A stretch of 64,000 bases of DNA from positions 16,741 to 80,740 of the forward strand of contig NZ_AUFB01000023.1 in the NCBI RefSeq assembly GCF_000426285.1, in the 5' to 3' direction. The DNA comes from Rhizobium leucaenae USDA 9039. GTDB taxonomy: Bacteria; Pseudomonadota; Alphaproteobacteria; Rhizobiales; Rhizobiaceae. The notes beneath the pieces were generated by a model that saw only the letters and a list, made by a program, of their open reading frames with translations, had not been told where the DNA came from and searched no databases. Position 1 is the first letter of the stretch, and each line of letters begins with the position of its first letter. A program made the position numbers and the translations under genes. Below are positions 27,082 to 36,007 of this stretch, piece by piece.

Positions 27082-27669
27082 CTATCCAACCTCTACGGAA
27101 ACGAAATTGAGTCCGCTCTCGGTCAAAATCGCGTCAAGACGGACATCATGCGGCTCAGCCGGTACTGATGGCACTTCTTGGCAATCAAAAGCAATGCCGA
27201 TCAATCGTGGATTCAGCCCTTTTTGCTGTAGCCGATCAATGGCGCGGTCGTAATAGCCCGCACCGTAGCCGATGCGATGACCGGTATTGTCGAAAGCCGA
27301 AAGCGGCACCAGCATGATCTGTGGGTCCAAAACCGCAGCTTCCGGCCCCGGCCCTGCCGTGCCAAAGCCGCTGGAAACCAGTTCCGCACCCGGAACGAGT
27401 TCGCGGAAAACGATGGTGCGTTTGTCGAGAATGACCGGCACGCAAAGCCGCGCACCCCTCTCGCGCAGCCGTGCCATCAGCGGCCGTATGTCCACTTCCG
27501 ATCGGATTGGCAGGAAGCCGGATATGATTTCTCCGGGTTGAAACTCGATCGCATCGCCGGCATGCGCAAGCATCGCCAGCCCCTTTTCGATACGCTCGTC
27601 GGGAGAAATGGCATCACGTGCTGCCAGGCGCTCGTTGCGATATAGGGTTTTCAGCTCTTTGGGGGTCAT
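27082..27669 (-). CDS. 5-formyltetrahydrofolate cyclo-ligase
   Basis: Converts 5-formyl-THF to 5,10-methenyl-THF with ATP. The 195-residue length is normal, with the signature 'VPLSAFDNTGHRIGYGAGYYDRAI' near the C terminus and 'LPIRSEVDIRPLM' earlier. The ATG of MTPKELK is chosen; the 20 codons upstream lack conservation. In many proteobacteria this gene adjoins 6S RNA and zapA; here those lie about 11.5 kb away. Confidence 0.93.
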   Translation of the reverse strand: MTPKELKTLYRNERLAARDAISPDERIEKGLAMLAHAGDAIEFQPGEIISGFLPIRSEVDIRPLMARLRERGARLCVPVILDKRTIVFRELVPGAELVSSGFGTAGPGPEAAVLDPQIMLVPLSAFDNTGHRIGYGAGYYDRAIDRLQQKGLNPRLIGIAFDCQEVPSVPAEPHDVRLDAILTESGLNFVSVEVG

Positions 27670-27772
27670 CGGGCTTTCGCGGATTTCGACAATATCACGA
27701 AAACATAATGAGCCAGCGGCCCATTGCAATGCGTGAACGCGACATGCGGTGATTGCATGCTCGCCGGAGGCG

Positions 27773-28450
27773 TCAACCGTCCCGACGCATCACCGAGATC
27801 CGGCCGTCTTCATCAATATGCGCGCGGACATTCTCATAGTTCAGCAGCGTCCGATGATTGGTATCGAGGGGATGGGAATGGGTCGCCGAAATCACCATGA
27901 CGTCGGCGCCAGCGGCTTCACCGGCTTTGATGCCCGCCATCACGTCTTCGAAAACCAGGCAATCGGATGGCCGCAGACCGAGGCGCTCAGCGCCGAGGAT
28001 GTAGCATTGCGGATCGGGCTTGCCGATCTTGACATCTTCGGCGGTGACGATGAAGCGTGGGACCGGGACGCCGGCGGCCGCAAGGCGTGCCTGCGCCAGC
28101 CGATAAGGCGAGGAGGTGACGATTGCCCAGCGCTCCGGCGGAAGCGAGGCCAGGAATTCGATGGCACCGGGGAGCGGCACCACGCCTTCCACATCGGCGA
28201 TTTCCGCTTCGGTGATCAACAGCGACTCCGCCACCGGATCGACGTCCGGCAGATTGAGCCGGCCGATCGTATCGACGCCACGCGAACCGTGCATGGTGGG
28301 CATGAATGCCGCGACATCCAGCCCCTTGCTGCGCGCCCAATCGCCCCAGACGCGCTCGGCGGCCGCGATCGAGTTGATGATTGTGCCATCCATGTCGAAC
28401 AGAAATCCGGAATAGCTTTTGTCGAAGGCGAAAGACGGTGCGGCGGACAA
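27773..28450 (-). CDS. HAD-family sugar-phosphatase-like hydrolase
   Basis: A 225-residue HAD phosphatase with a complete catalytic set: nucleophile and acid Asp19/Asp21 in FLFDMDGT, Ser in 'IVTSSPYRL', Lys in 'VKIGKPDPQCY', and acidic 'LVFEDVMAGIKAG'. The helical cap between motifs I and II suggests a phosphosugar phosphatase (subfamily IA). The substrate is unknown. Confidence 0.88.
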   Translation of the reverse strand: MSAAPSFAFDKSYSGFLFDMDGTIINSIAAAERVWGDWARSKGLDVAAFMPTMHGSRGVDTIGRLNLPDVDPVAESLLITEAEIADVEGVVPLPGAIEFLASLPPERWAIVTSSPYRLAQARLAAAGVPVPRFIVTAEDVKIGKPDPQCYILGAERLGLRPSDCLVFEDVMAGIKAGEAAGADVMVISATHSHPLDTNHRTLLNYENVRAHIDEDGRISVMRRDG

Positions 28451-28652
28451 GATTTAGTCCCTTTCGGTTTGGCGGGATCAGTCGGTGAGCCAGGGCTCAC
28501 TCACGATATCTTTGCTCCGACTACCGATAGCGGCGGCAAGAAGCAAATGAATGCTGGATGGCAGGCGGGGAAAAGCTGGCTCACCGAGCTCTGGCATATC
28601 CATCGTCGCGGTAGGATGCGCGACGGAGCAAACCGCCGCGCATGCCGCTATA

Positions 28653-30050
28653 TTATTCGCCGAGCCGGCTCTTCAGGCCGTCAATGATATGATTGGCCAA
28701 CGCCTCATAGTCGTCGTCGAAATGATGGCCACCGTCCATGGCGATGACTTCGGCGCCCGTGCCCTTCAGCGAAGGGCAGGCGACATCCTCGTCGTCGTCC
28801 TTGCCATAGATGCATTGAACCGTCTTCGGATTGATCGACTTCAGGTCGCTGAGGGGATCGCCGCCCTTACCTTCGCTCTCGGCGCCGAGCCAACCCATGA
28901 CCGAGATCACATAGTCGACCTTGCGCGACAGCGATAGCAGCGACATCTGCACGATCTTGTCCTTGTCCGGTTGCTTCAGCCGGTTGTAGCTCGCCGGCAG
29001 CACGTCGGCGCCGAAGGAATAGCCGATCAGCACCACATGCTTCACCTTGAAGCGCTTGGTGTAATATTGAATCATGCGGGCAAGATCGTCGGCGGTCTGC
29101 TGCGGATCGCGTTCCGACCAGAAGTAGTGCAGCGAATCGACACCGACGACCGGGATTCCCTGGTCCTGCAGATAGCTGCCGACCTCTTTATCGATATCGC
29201 GCCAGCCGCCGTCGCCGGAATAGACGATCGCCAGCGTGTCTTCCGTCGGCTTGGTATTCATGACATCGACCGGCAGACCGAGCGGCGACTTTTCGCTGTC
29301 GATGGTCTTCATCAGATCCACGAGCCCGTCGCTCAGCGCCGCATAGGCATCATCCTGATCGGAATCGGTGACCTGGACATCCGGATGCTCCTTCTGGATC
29401 TCCTCGACATGATTGCGCCCGTCCTTGGCAGCCTTCGAGGTGAAGGTCGCAAGGATCGGGTTCGGCAGCGCACCGTCCTGCAGGCCAAAGGACACGATGT
29501 CGCCATCGGTCTTCTTTTCGGCCGGCGTGCAAAGTTCCTGCTTCAACGCGATGCCGAAGGTCGGATCGACGGCGAGCGTACCGGCCACGGTGGCGTCAGG
29601 GGTCTGCGCGGCGATGGTCATCGCCATGGCACCGCCGGCGCCGACACCGGCGATGACAGGCAATTCATAGGTGCTGTCGGCAAAGGAGCGCTGCACCTGC
29701 TGGCTCAGCGACTCCAGATCGGAGACCATGTAGATGCAACCGTCATTCTGGCTGACGTCATACTTGTTGAGCGATGCCAGAAAGGACGGGTAATCGATGC
29801 CGATGACCAGGGTACCATTGGCGACGAGCTTGTCGGCGACGCCCTTTTCCTTATCGCCCCAGCCGGCAGCGTCAGAGATCAGAACGACCTCGCTCGTCAC
29901 CTTGCCCTGGGGACGCATAATATGCGGCGGAGAGATCATGCCGAGATCGTATTTGGCGCCGTCCTCATCCGCTCTCGCCGCGCCCGATGCCAACAGGCCC
30001 GTTGTCAACAAGAATGCGAAAGCCAATGACATTGCGTATTTCAAGATCAT
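28653..30050 (-). CDS. acvB: AcvB/VirJ family lysyl-phosphatidylglycerol hydrolase
   Basis: A 465-residue periplasmic protein with a signal peptide ending ASGAARA (about residue 27). It has two alpha/beta-hydrolase-like halves: the N-terminal half carries 'AGVGAGGAMAM' and the C-terminal half the nucleophile elbow LIGYSFGADVLP and a late His in 'MDGGHHFDDDY'. Work in Agrobacterium and R. tropici shows AcvB hydrolyses lysyl-phosphatidylglycerol made by LpiA/MprF. Here it overlaps lpiA by ATGA, so synthesis and removal of the lipid are cotranscribed. Confidence 0.93.
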   Translation of the reverse strand: MILKYAMSLAFAFLLTTGLLASGAARADEDGAKYDLGMISPPHIMRPQGKVTSEVVLISDAAGWGDKEKGVADKLVANGTLVIGIDYPSFLASLNKYDVSQNDGCIYMVSDLESLSQQVQRSFADSTYELPVIAGVGAGGAMAMTIAAQTPDATVAGTLAVDPTFGIALKQELCTPAEKKTDGDIVSFGLQDGALPNPILATFTSKAAKDGRNHVEEIQKEHPDVQVTDSDQDDAYAALSDGLVDLMKTIDSEKSPLGLPVDVMNTKPTEDTLAIVYSGDGGWRDIDKEVGSYLQDQGIPVVGVDSLHYFWSERDPQQTADDLARMIQYYTKRFKVKHVVLIGYSFGADVLPASYNRLKQPDKDKIVQMSLLSLSRKVDYVISVMGWLGAESEGKGGDPLSDLKSINPKTVQCIYGKDDDEDVACPSLKGTGAEVIAMDGGHHFDDDYEALANHIIDGLKSRLGE

Positions 30051-32656
30051 TTCCTCACGACCCCCTTAAGTCCGCCCCCGATGAGGAATGTGGCATCCAT
30101 CAACGCGATCATTGGACTGACACCTCCCGAAACGGCCAGGTAACGTGGCTGCCATTCGGGATGAAATTTGGATTTGAAGGCACGCAGCCCTTTGAAATTA
30201 TAGTAGCGCTCGCCGTGCTCGAAGACCGTTCCGCCGACCCTGTCCCAGACCGGCGCCGATTCCCGTCTCGACATTCCCGACAGGGGTGCCATGCCAAGGT
30301 TGAAGCGCTGGAAGCCCTGCTCCTTCAGATATTCAAGGATCTGCACGAACAGAAAATCCATCGACCCCTTCGGCGCATCGGGCGAAAAGCGCATCAGATC
30401 GACGGAGCCCTCCTCCTTGGTTTCCGTCATCAGGATGTTGGCGAAAGCAACGATTTTACCATCCTTTTTCAACACGCCAATCGGTTGCGACGCGACGTAG
30501 TCGGGATCGAAGGCGCCGAGCGAAAAACCCTTTTCCTTGGCGTTGTGATCGGCAAGCCATGATTCCGAAACTTCAGCAAGCTGATCCATGACATCGGGCA
30601 CATGCTGCGGCTCGATAACGGCAAATTCTAGTCCGTCCCGCACGGCGCGGCTCGCCGTCTGGCGCAGATTGGCCCATTTACCGCCCTTCAGCTCGAAATT
30701 CTGGAGATTGACCACGGCCAGCTCGCCAAGCTTGAAAGCACGCAAACCGGCATCGGCGCAAAAGGACAAAAGCATCGGCGATATCTGATAGAAGACCGAA
30801 CGGCAGCCAGCCGAACGGGCGGTTTCGACGAAGCGCCAGACGAGTTCCGGCAGGGCATGCCGAGGCCCGATCGGATCGAACAGCGCGATCCAGGAACGAC
30901 CCTGCTTACCATACATGATGAAGGCGTCACCCTTTTCGGAGAACATGATGCTCTTGTCGCCCATGCGCACGAGATTGGCGTCGGCAACGCCTTGCTTGCG
31001 CACGATTTCAACGGCACGTTCGACGGCATGATCGGAAACCGGCTCCAGGCGCGCCGCAGCCGGCCGCAGCAGGCTGAAGATCGCGATCGCCGACGAGACG
31101 ATAGAGATGCCAAGCACGGCGCGAAGCCCGCGCGGCGCTTCTTCGGTAAATTCGAACTGCCACCAGAGTTGGTTGCTGTATTCGACGTCGCGATAGACGA
31201 AAAACAGGATGACGACCGCGCCGATGCAGATAACCGCAATTGCCGTCAGCCATCCCCCTGTCAGGGCTTGATTGAGCAGCGAAGCCGGGCGCGTGAACAG
31301 GCGGCGGCTGACAACGAGGCCGAAAACAAGGAAGGCGAGAAGCGCGGCCTCGACCACCGCAATGGCCTTCAACAGGGAGAATAGCAGCGCAAGAACCGCG
31401 GAGATGATCGAAACCCACCAGGCGCCGTCGAGACGTTGGCCGAGGCCGCGGGCGGCAACGATCATCGCCAGGCCGAGAAGGCTTGAAACAAAATGCGCGC
31501 TTTCGACGAGCGACAGCGGCAGAAAGCTGGACAGAAATTCGAGGTTCCTGTCCGGCGTCGGCGTCACGCTCGAAAACACCAGCATCATGCCGAGCAGGAG
31601 CGCGAAGGTCGACAGCAACTGCGGCATCAGACGGCCACCGATACGCCGCATGCTGGAGGCGGCCGGGTGGTCGACGAAACGACGCAGTTCCGCTGCCGAA
31701 ACCGCAAGGATGGCGATCGCCAGCGGGATGACATTGTAGATGACGCGGTAGAGAACCAGCGAACCGAGAACAGCGTCGGCGTTCACGGAGCTGCCGAGCC
31801 ACGCGATGATGATCGTCTCGAAAACGCCGAAACCGGCCGGAACGTGGCTCAGCACACCGAGACCGACGGCGATGGCGTAGATTGCGAAGAAGCCCGGCCA
31901 ACCAATGGCCGAGTCCGGCAGTAAGACGTAGAGTACGGAGGCCGAGGCGGCGATGTCGACCGCCGTCACCAGGAATTGCCGGGACCAGGTTAGCGAATCC
32001 GGCAGGCGGATTGCGATCGGTCCGATCCGCACCTCGCGGCCATTGCGGCCCACGATGATAACGAAGGCAAGGGCCGCGATAATCGCACCGGCGATCATAC
32101 GCAGCCACAGGCCGTCGACGTTGATCAGCGGGCCGATCTCATCGGCGATAATCAGCAGCGCGATGGCGCCGACTGCGGCAAGCCCAAGGCCAAAGGCGAG
32201 CGTCACGAAGGCGATAACGCGGGTAATGTCGTCCGGAGACAGACCGAGCCGGGTATAGGCGCGATAGCGGATCGCACCGGCACTCAGGGCGCCGAAGCCG
32301 GCGGTATTGCCGACGGCATAGGCGCTGAAGGAGGTCAGCGCCACATGCGGGAACGGCAGCCGCTTGCCGATATATTCCAGCGCGTTCTGATCGTAGAAGA
32401 TCAGCGAGAAGAAGCTGAGACCCGTGAAGAACAGGGCAAGCAGGATGGACGAGACTTTCGTCGTCGCCAGCGCATGCACCACATCGTCATAGCGCACTTC
32501 GTTCGTCAGATCGAAGATCGCATAGGCGGCGATACCGAAGACGGCAACGGTGAGGATAGCGACGATCAGCGTGCGATTGCGGTTCAAGAATCCGCTTATG
32601 CCACCGCGCGTTTCCAGTTCCTCATCGGCTTTTTCCAGATCGATTGGGGTCGACAT
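30047..32656 (-). CDS. lpiA: Lysylphosphatidylglycerol synthase (MprF family)
   Basis: An 869-residue inner-membrane enzyme. The N-terminal two thirds has about 13-14 transmembrane helices (flippase part). The C-terminal cytosolic DUF2156 domain (about 530-869) transfers lysine from Lys-tRNA to phosphatidylglycerol, with 'YGKQGRSWIALFDPIGP', 'RQTASRAVRDGLEF', 'SVDLMRFSPDAPKGSMDFLF' and 'FNLGMAPLSG'. The lipid gives acid and cationic-peptide resistance in R. tropici. Upstream lies a 600-base region without a gene, presumably its promoter. Confidence 0.96.
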   Translation of the reverse strand: MSTPIDLEKADEELETRGGISGFLNRNRTLIVAILTVAVFGIAAYAIFDLTNEVRYDDVVHALATTKVSSILLALFFTGLSFFSLIFYDQNALEYIGKRLPFPHVALTSFSAYAVGNTAGFGALSAGAIRYRAYTRLGLSPDDITRVIAFVTLAFGLGLAAVGAIALLIIADEIGPLINVDGLWLRMIAGAIIAALAFVIIVGRNGREVRIGPIAIRLPDSLTWSRQFLVTAVDIAASASVLYVLLPDSAIGWPGFFAIYAIAVGLGVLSHVPAGFGVFETIIIAWLGSSVNADAVLGSLVLYRVIYNVIPLAIAILAVSAAELRRFVDHPAASSMRRIGGRLMPQLLSTFALLLGMMLVFSSVTPTPDRNLEFLSSFLPLSLVESAHFVSSLLGLAMIVAARGLGQRLDGAWWVSIISAVLALLFSLLKAIAVVEAALLAFLVFGLVVSRRLFTRPASLLNQALTGGWLTAIAVICIGAVVILFFVYRDVEYSNQLWWQFEFTEEAPRGLRAVLGISIVSSAIAIFSLLRPAAARLEPVSDHAVERAVEIVRKQGVADANLVRMGDKSIMFSEKGDAFIMYGKQGRSWIALFDPIGPRHALPELVWRFVETARSAGCRSVFYQISPMLLSFCADAGLRAFKLGELAVVNLQNFELKGGKWANLRQTASRAVRDGLEFAVIEPQHVPDVMDQLAEVSESWLADHNAKEKGFSLGAFDPDYVASQPIGVLKKDGKIVAFANILMTETKEEGSVDLMRFSPDAPKGSMDFLFVQILEYLKEQGFQRFNLGMAPLSGMSRRESAPVWDRVGGTVFEHGERYYNFKGLRAFKSKFHPEWQPRYLAVSGGVSPMIALMDATFLIGGGLKGVVRK

Positions 32657-33267
32657 GCTCTACCTGTTTGAATTGGCTTTCGCCGGTCCCGTTTGCTCGG
32701 ATGTGCAATAACGGTAATCTGCATCTCTGTGTTACCGCCTGCACTTCTTACGACGGGCTCTTGTTCTCGAGCGCTCCCATCATTCTGAATTTGGGCAATT
32801 TTGGCGCAGGACCCGTTCCGCCAGCAATGAATCTGTTATTATTTAAAGGAATTTGTCATTCACCCGGATTTTGAGCTTATCCACACAGAAAAGTGAACAG
32901 TGTGACCTGCAATCAACGCAGCTCTCTATCAGGAAATTCCCGCTAGTCACACCTGCCGATGCATCTTTTTGACCATCGTATCTTGCAAACCCAGCGCGCC
33001 TTGCGTTCCAGACCGCAACTCGAGCTTGTCGACCCGCTCCGACCTTTGGCGATATTCATCGGCTTGGTGGTCGGTTATGTATGTTATTCGGCTGGAAGAG
33101 CGACCGGCGCGGTCGTCCCGACAACTGTCCATGGCACGCAGGCTGACGCAGAGTTTGCATGCTTAGCACTGGGGAAAGCGCTGGCACTGATCTTCTCGGC
33201 GGCAACGCACCGCCGGGAAGCATGCGTGATTGAGACGGCGAGCAGCGCATCAGTGCTGCCTGCTGCC
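32657..33267. other. lpiA upstream region
   Basis: About 610 bases between lpiA and the SRPBCC gene. Open frames here have no recognisable homology and unlikely composition. The lpiA promoter and the end of the SRPBCC transcript should lie here. I see no clear repeat or structured RNA. Confidence 0.45.
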
Positions 33268-33750
33268 TCACCGATCCGGCGCTTCCGCTGGCTCGCCGCG
33301 CATTTCGCTCAGGAAAAATCCCTCGCGCAGATTGATGCCATATTCGACGAAAGCTTTCATGCAGCAGAGCATCTGCGTCCAACCCTCGCAATTCAGATAG
33401 GTGCCGCGCCGGCCGGCTGCATCCTCACGCCAGCCGGATTCCTCGATCGTCACGAGGGTACCGCCGTCATCCAGCGGTTCGAACGTCATCTCGACTTTCG
33501 TCCTGTAGCGCACGCCGTCTTCGCCGGTGCCGCCATCCCAATGAAAGATGATGCGCCGATCGGTTTCCACCTCGTTGACCTCGACCGGTGCGTTCTTCCA
33601 CCAGATCACGGTCGTTCCAGCCACGAGCGGCGCGCTGGCGCCGCCGACGGTGGTGAAATAGCTCGAGAGCTTCTGCGGATTGACGACTGCATCGAAGACC
33701 TCATCCACCTTGCGGCCTATGCGTCCCGAAATACGAACATTCAACGTCAT
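33268..33750 (-). CDS. SRPBCC/AHSA1-domain protein
   Basis: A 160-residue START-like (Aha1/CalC) protein: 'ISGRIGRKVDEVFDAVVNPQKLSSYF' at the N terminus, 'WWKNAPVEVNEVETDRRIIFHW', and 'VTIEESGWREDAAG' near the C terminus. The start at 33750 has GGAGG 7 bases upstream; a longer frame is open but lies inside the divergent regulator gene. SRPBCC genes are commonly paired with an ArsR regulator, as here. Confidence 0.88.
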   Translation of the reverse strand: MTLNVRISGRIGRKVDEVFDAVVNPQKLSSYFTTVGGASAPLVAGTTVIWWKNAPVEVNEVETDRRIIFHWDGGTGEDGVRYRTKVEMTFEPLDDGGTLVTIEESGWREDAAGRRGTYLNCEGWTQMLCCMKAFVEYGINLREGFFLSEMRGEPAEAPDR

Positions 33751-33796
33751 GGTTTTTCCTCCGTTGTGCTGCATTTCCATTGCGATTAGAGGCATT

Positions 33797-33816
33797 ATGT
33801 TATAAAAACATAACAT
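33797..33816. promoter_or_regulatory. Palindromic operator of the ArsR/SRPBCC pair
   Basis: Perfect 7-bp arms ATGTTAT (33797-33803) and ATAACAT (33810-33816) with a 6-base spacer, covering the arsR start codon. TATAAA at 33801-33806 could be the -10 box with TTGCGA (33780-33785) as -35, so transcription would begin at or next to the ATG. Confidence 0.6.
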
Positions 33817-34138
33817 GTCAAGCGAATCGGACAGCGATCTCATTTTCAAAGCCCTGGCGCACCGGCGTCGGCGCGAAATCCTCGACATGCTCAAGGAGGC
33901 CCCGAGGACGACCGGCATGCTCTGCGAGAGCTTTGCGGATATGGACCGCTGCACGGTGATGCAGCATCTGAAGGTGCTGGAGGAGGCCGACCTGGTGATC
34001 GCCAAGAAGGAAGGCCGGGAGCGCTGGAATCATCTCAACAGCCTGCCGATAAAGCAGATTCACGACCGCTGGATCAGCGCCTATGCGGGCCACGCTTTAT
34101 CGATCCTCGATCGGTTGAAGAGCGATCTCGACGGCTAG
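33815..34138 (+). CDS. ArsR-family transcriptional regulator
   Basis: A 107-residue winged-helix regulator: 'LIFKALAHRRRREILDMLKEAPRTTGML' followed by the recognition helix 'DRCTVMQHLKVLEEADLVIAKKEGRERWNHLN'. No metal-binding Cys motif is seen, so it is of the SRPBCC-associated type. It has no ribosome site; the ATG is part of its presumed operator and probably starts a leaderless mRNA. Divergent from the SRPBCC gene by 64 bases. Confidence 0.88.
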   Translation: MSSESDSDLIFKALAHRRRREILDMLKEAPRTTGMLCESFADMDRCTVMQHLKVLEEADLVIAKKEGRERWNHLNSLPIKQIHDRWISAYAGHALSILDRLKSDLDG

Positions 34139-34177
34139 CATTATAACCGTCCGCATGCGCTGACATACGCCGCGCGT

Positions 34178-35041
34178 TCAGCTTTTCGCGTTCTGGCTGA
34201 GGAGTGTTTTGAGCTTTTCGCCGGTGCCGTCCTCATCCACGGGCGTATAGACGACCAGCTTCATATCCGGCCGATCGATGACGGCAAGAGCCGTATATTC
34301 GAACGTCATCAGCCCGCCTTGGGCATGGCGCAAGCGCTTGTAGCCTGTAAGCGGCCGCAGCACCTCCTGCTTCGGCCACCAGGCGCGAAATTCCGGGCTT
34401 GCCTGCGTCAATGTGCCGATCAGCCGCTCGAAGTCAGGATCGCCGGCATAGCGGGCGCTGTCGGCGCGGAACATGGCGAGCGAATTCGCCGCCACCATCT
34501 CCCAATCGACCAAAAGTTCGCGGTGCGCGGGATCGGTGAACACCCGATGGACGCTATTGCGCGCATCGCCCTGCAACGCGCTGTAATCGCCGAAAAGCGC
34601 CACCGCCGCGGCATTCCAGGCGAGCACATCCCAGCGCCGGCCGAGGACATAGGCAGGTTGGGCGGTCAGGCTTGCAAGCATCCGTCGCAGCGATTGCGGC
34701 ACTTCCCCCGGCCCGCGCGAGGGAATTTCCGCTGGCGGCCGATCGCTCAGGGTGAAGAGATGCCGTCGTTCCGCTGGGTCCAGCCGCAACGCATCCGCAA
34801 GCGCCGACAGCACTTCAGCGGAGGCACGCACATCCCGTCCCTGCTCAAGCCAAGTGTACCAGGTGGCTCCGACACCGGCGAGAAGTGCCACCTCCTCGCG
34901 CCGCAACCCCGGCGTCCGCCGGCGAAATCCGACCGGTAGACCGACGCTTGCCGGCGTCAGTTTCTCGCGGCGGGACCGCAGGAAAGCGCCGAACTCACGG
35001 CGCCTGGCTTCGAGAATGGTTTGGTTTTGATTGATGGTCAT
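34178..35041 (-). CDS. XRE-type regulator with MmyB-like ligand-binding domain
   Basis: A 287-residue protein. The N-terminal helix-turn-helix (about 10-85: 'RREKLTPASVGLPVGFRRRT', 'GLRREEVALLAGVGATWYTW', 'EQGRDVRASAEVLSALADAL') is followed by the MmyB-like domain ('RWDVLAWNAAAVALFGDY', 'FRADSARYAGDPDFERLIGT'). Such regulators usually neighbour and control an oxidoreductase; here two SDR genes lie across a divergent control region with an inverted repeat. Confidence 0.9.
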   Translation of the reverse strand: MTINQNQTILEARRREFGAFLRSRREKLTPASVGLPVGFRRRTPGLRREEVALLAGVGATWYTWLEQGRDVRASAEVLSALADALRLDPAERRHLFTLSDRPPAEIPSRGPGEVPQSLRRMLASLTAQPAYVLGRRWDVLAWNAAAVALFGDYSALQGDARNSVHRVFTDPAHRELLVDWEMVAANSLAMFRADSARYAGDPDFERLIGTLTQASPEFRAWWPKQEVLRPLTGYKRLRHAQGGLMTFEYTALAVIDRPDMKLVVYTPVDEDGTGEKLKTLLSQNAKS

Positions 35042-35045
35042 CGCT

Positions 35046-35072
35046 TATCATAGCAGGATGAATACTAGGATA
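35046..35072. promoter_or_regulatory. Inverted repeat in the XRE/SDR control region
   Basis: TATCATAG (35046-35053) and CTAGGATA (35065-35072), 8-bp arms with one mismatch and an 11-base spacer, directly adjoining the XRE start codon (35041) and about 70 bases before the SDR start. Likely operator by position. Confidence 0.45.
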
Positions 35073-35141
35073 AAACCGGAACTGTTTGTCGCTTTCGCAA
35101 ACTGCCAAATATCACTGCGGAGACAAAATAGAGGTGATGCG

Positions 35142-35960
35142 ATGGACATGAGCGACAAGACGATCCTGATCACCGGCTCGACCGACGGTGTCGGCCGCCG
35201 GGTTGCCGAAAGGCTCGCTGCGTCGGGCGCCATGGTCCTGGTGCATGGACGCGACAAGGCGCGCGCCGAAAGCCTGCTTTCCGGCATTCGCAGTGCGGGC
35301 GGAAAAGCCGCCTTTTACCCTGCCGATCTTTCATCGCTGGATAAGGTCCGTGCCTTGGTCGACGCGATCAAGCACGACCATGATCGCCTCGACATTCTGA
35401 TCAACAATGCCGGCATCGGCACCAGCAGCGGCGACGCGGGGCGCCAGGTCAGCCGCGACGGGTATGAACTGCGCTTTGCCGTGAACTATCTTGCCGGCTT
35501 CCTGCTGACACGGTGCCTGCTGCCGCTATTGAAGGCGAGCAGCCCCGCGCGCATCGTCAACGTTTCCTCAGCCGGCCAGCAGCCGATCGATTTCTCCGAT
35601 GTCATGCTGACGCGCGGCTATAGCGGCGTGCGCGCCTATTGCCAAAGCAAGCTGGCGCAGATCATCTTCACATTCGATCTCGCCGAGGAACTGGCTGATA
35701 CGGGCGTTACCGCCAACTGCCTGCACCCTGCGACCTACATGGACACGACCATGGTGCGCCAGGCAGGCGTTGCTCCGATGAGCACAGTCGACCAGGGCGC
35801 CGACGCCATTCTCAACCTGGCCGTGGGCGCCGGTCTCGAAGGACGGACCGGCCTCTATTACGACGGGCAGCGCCCTTCCCGCGCCAATGCCCAAGCCTAT
35901 GACGCGGCCGCGCGTCATAGGCTGCGCGTCCTCAGTCACGACCTTACCGGTCTTGCCTGA
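35142..35960 (+). CDS. Short-chain dehydrogenase/reductase (retinol dehydrogenase-like)
   Basis: A 272-residue SDR with the NAD(P) motif TGSTDGVG (residues 11-18), 'NNAGIG', and the catalytic Tyr-Lys in YCQSK. The ATG at 35142 has GAGG upstream and removes a nonconserved extension of the open frame. Divergent from the XRE regulator and followed 47 bases later by a second SDR gene. Confidence 0.9.
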   Translation: MDMSDKTILITGSTDGVGRRVAERLAASGAMVLVHGRDKARAESLLSGIRSAGGKAAFYPADLSSLDKVRALVDAIKHDHDRLDILINNAGIGTSSGDAGRQVSRDGYELRFAVNYLAGFLLTRCLLPLLKASSPARIVNVSSAGQQPIDFSDVMLTRGYSGVRAYCQSKLAQIIFTFDLAEELADTGVTANCLHPATYMDTTMVRQAGVAPMSTVDQGADAILNLAVGAGLEGRTGLYYDGQRPSRANAQAYDAAARHRLRVLSHDLTGLA

Positions 35961-36007
35961 ACGGACCAAACATTTCTGCCATTACTCGTCCAACAAGGAG
36001 ACAAACC

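Noticed and set aside
32644..32874. 76-codon frame upstream of lpiA
   Set aside because: Cys/Leu-rich, no ribosome site, overlaps the lpiA start; no reason to call it.
32959..33789. 276-codon plus-strand frame opposite the SRPBCC gene
   Set aside because: The minus-strand SRPBCC protein has clear family motifs and a good ribosome site.
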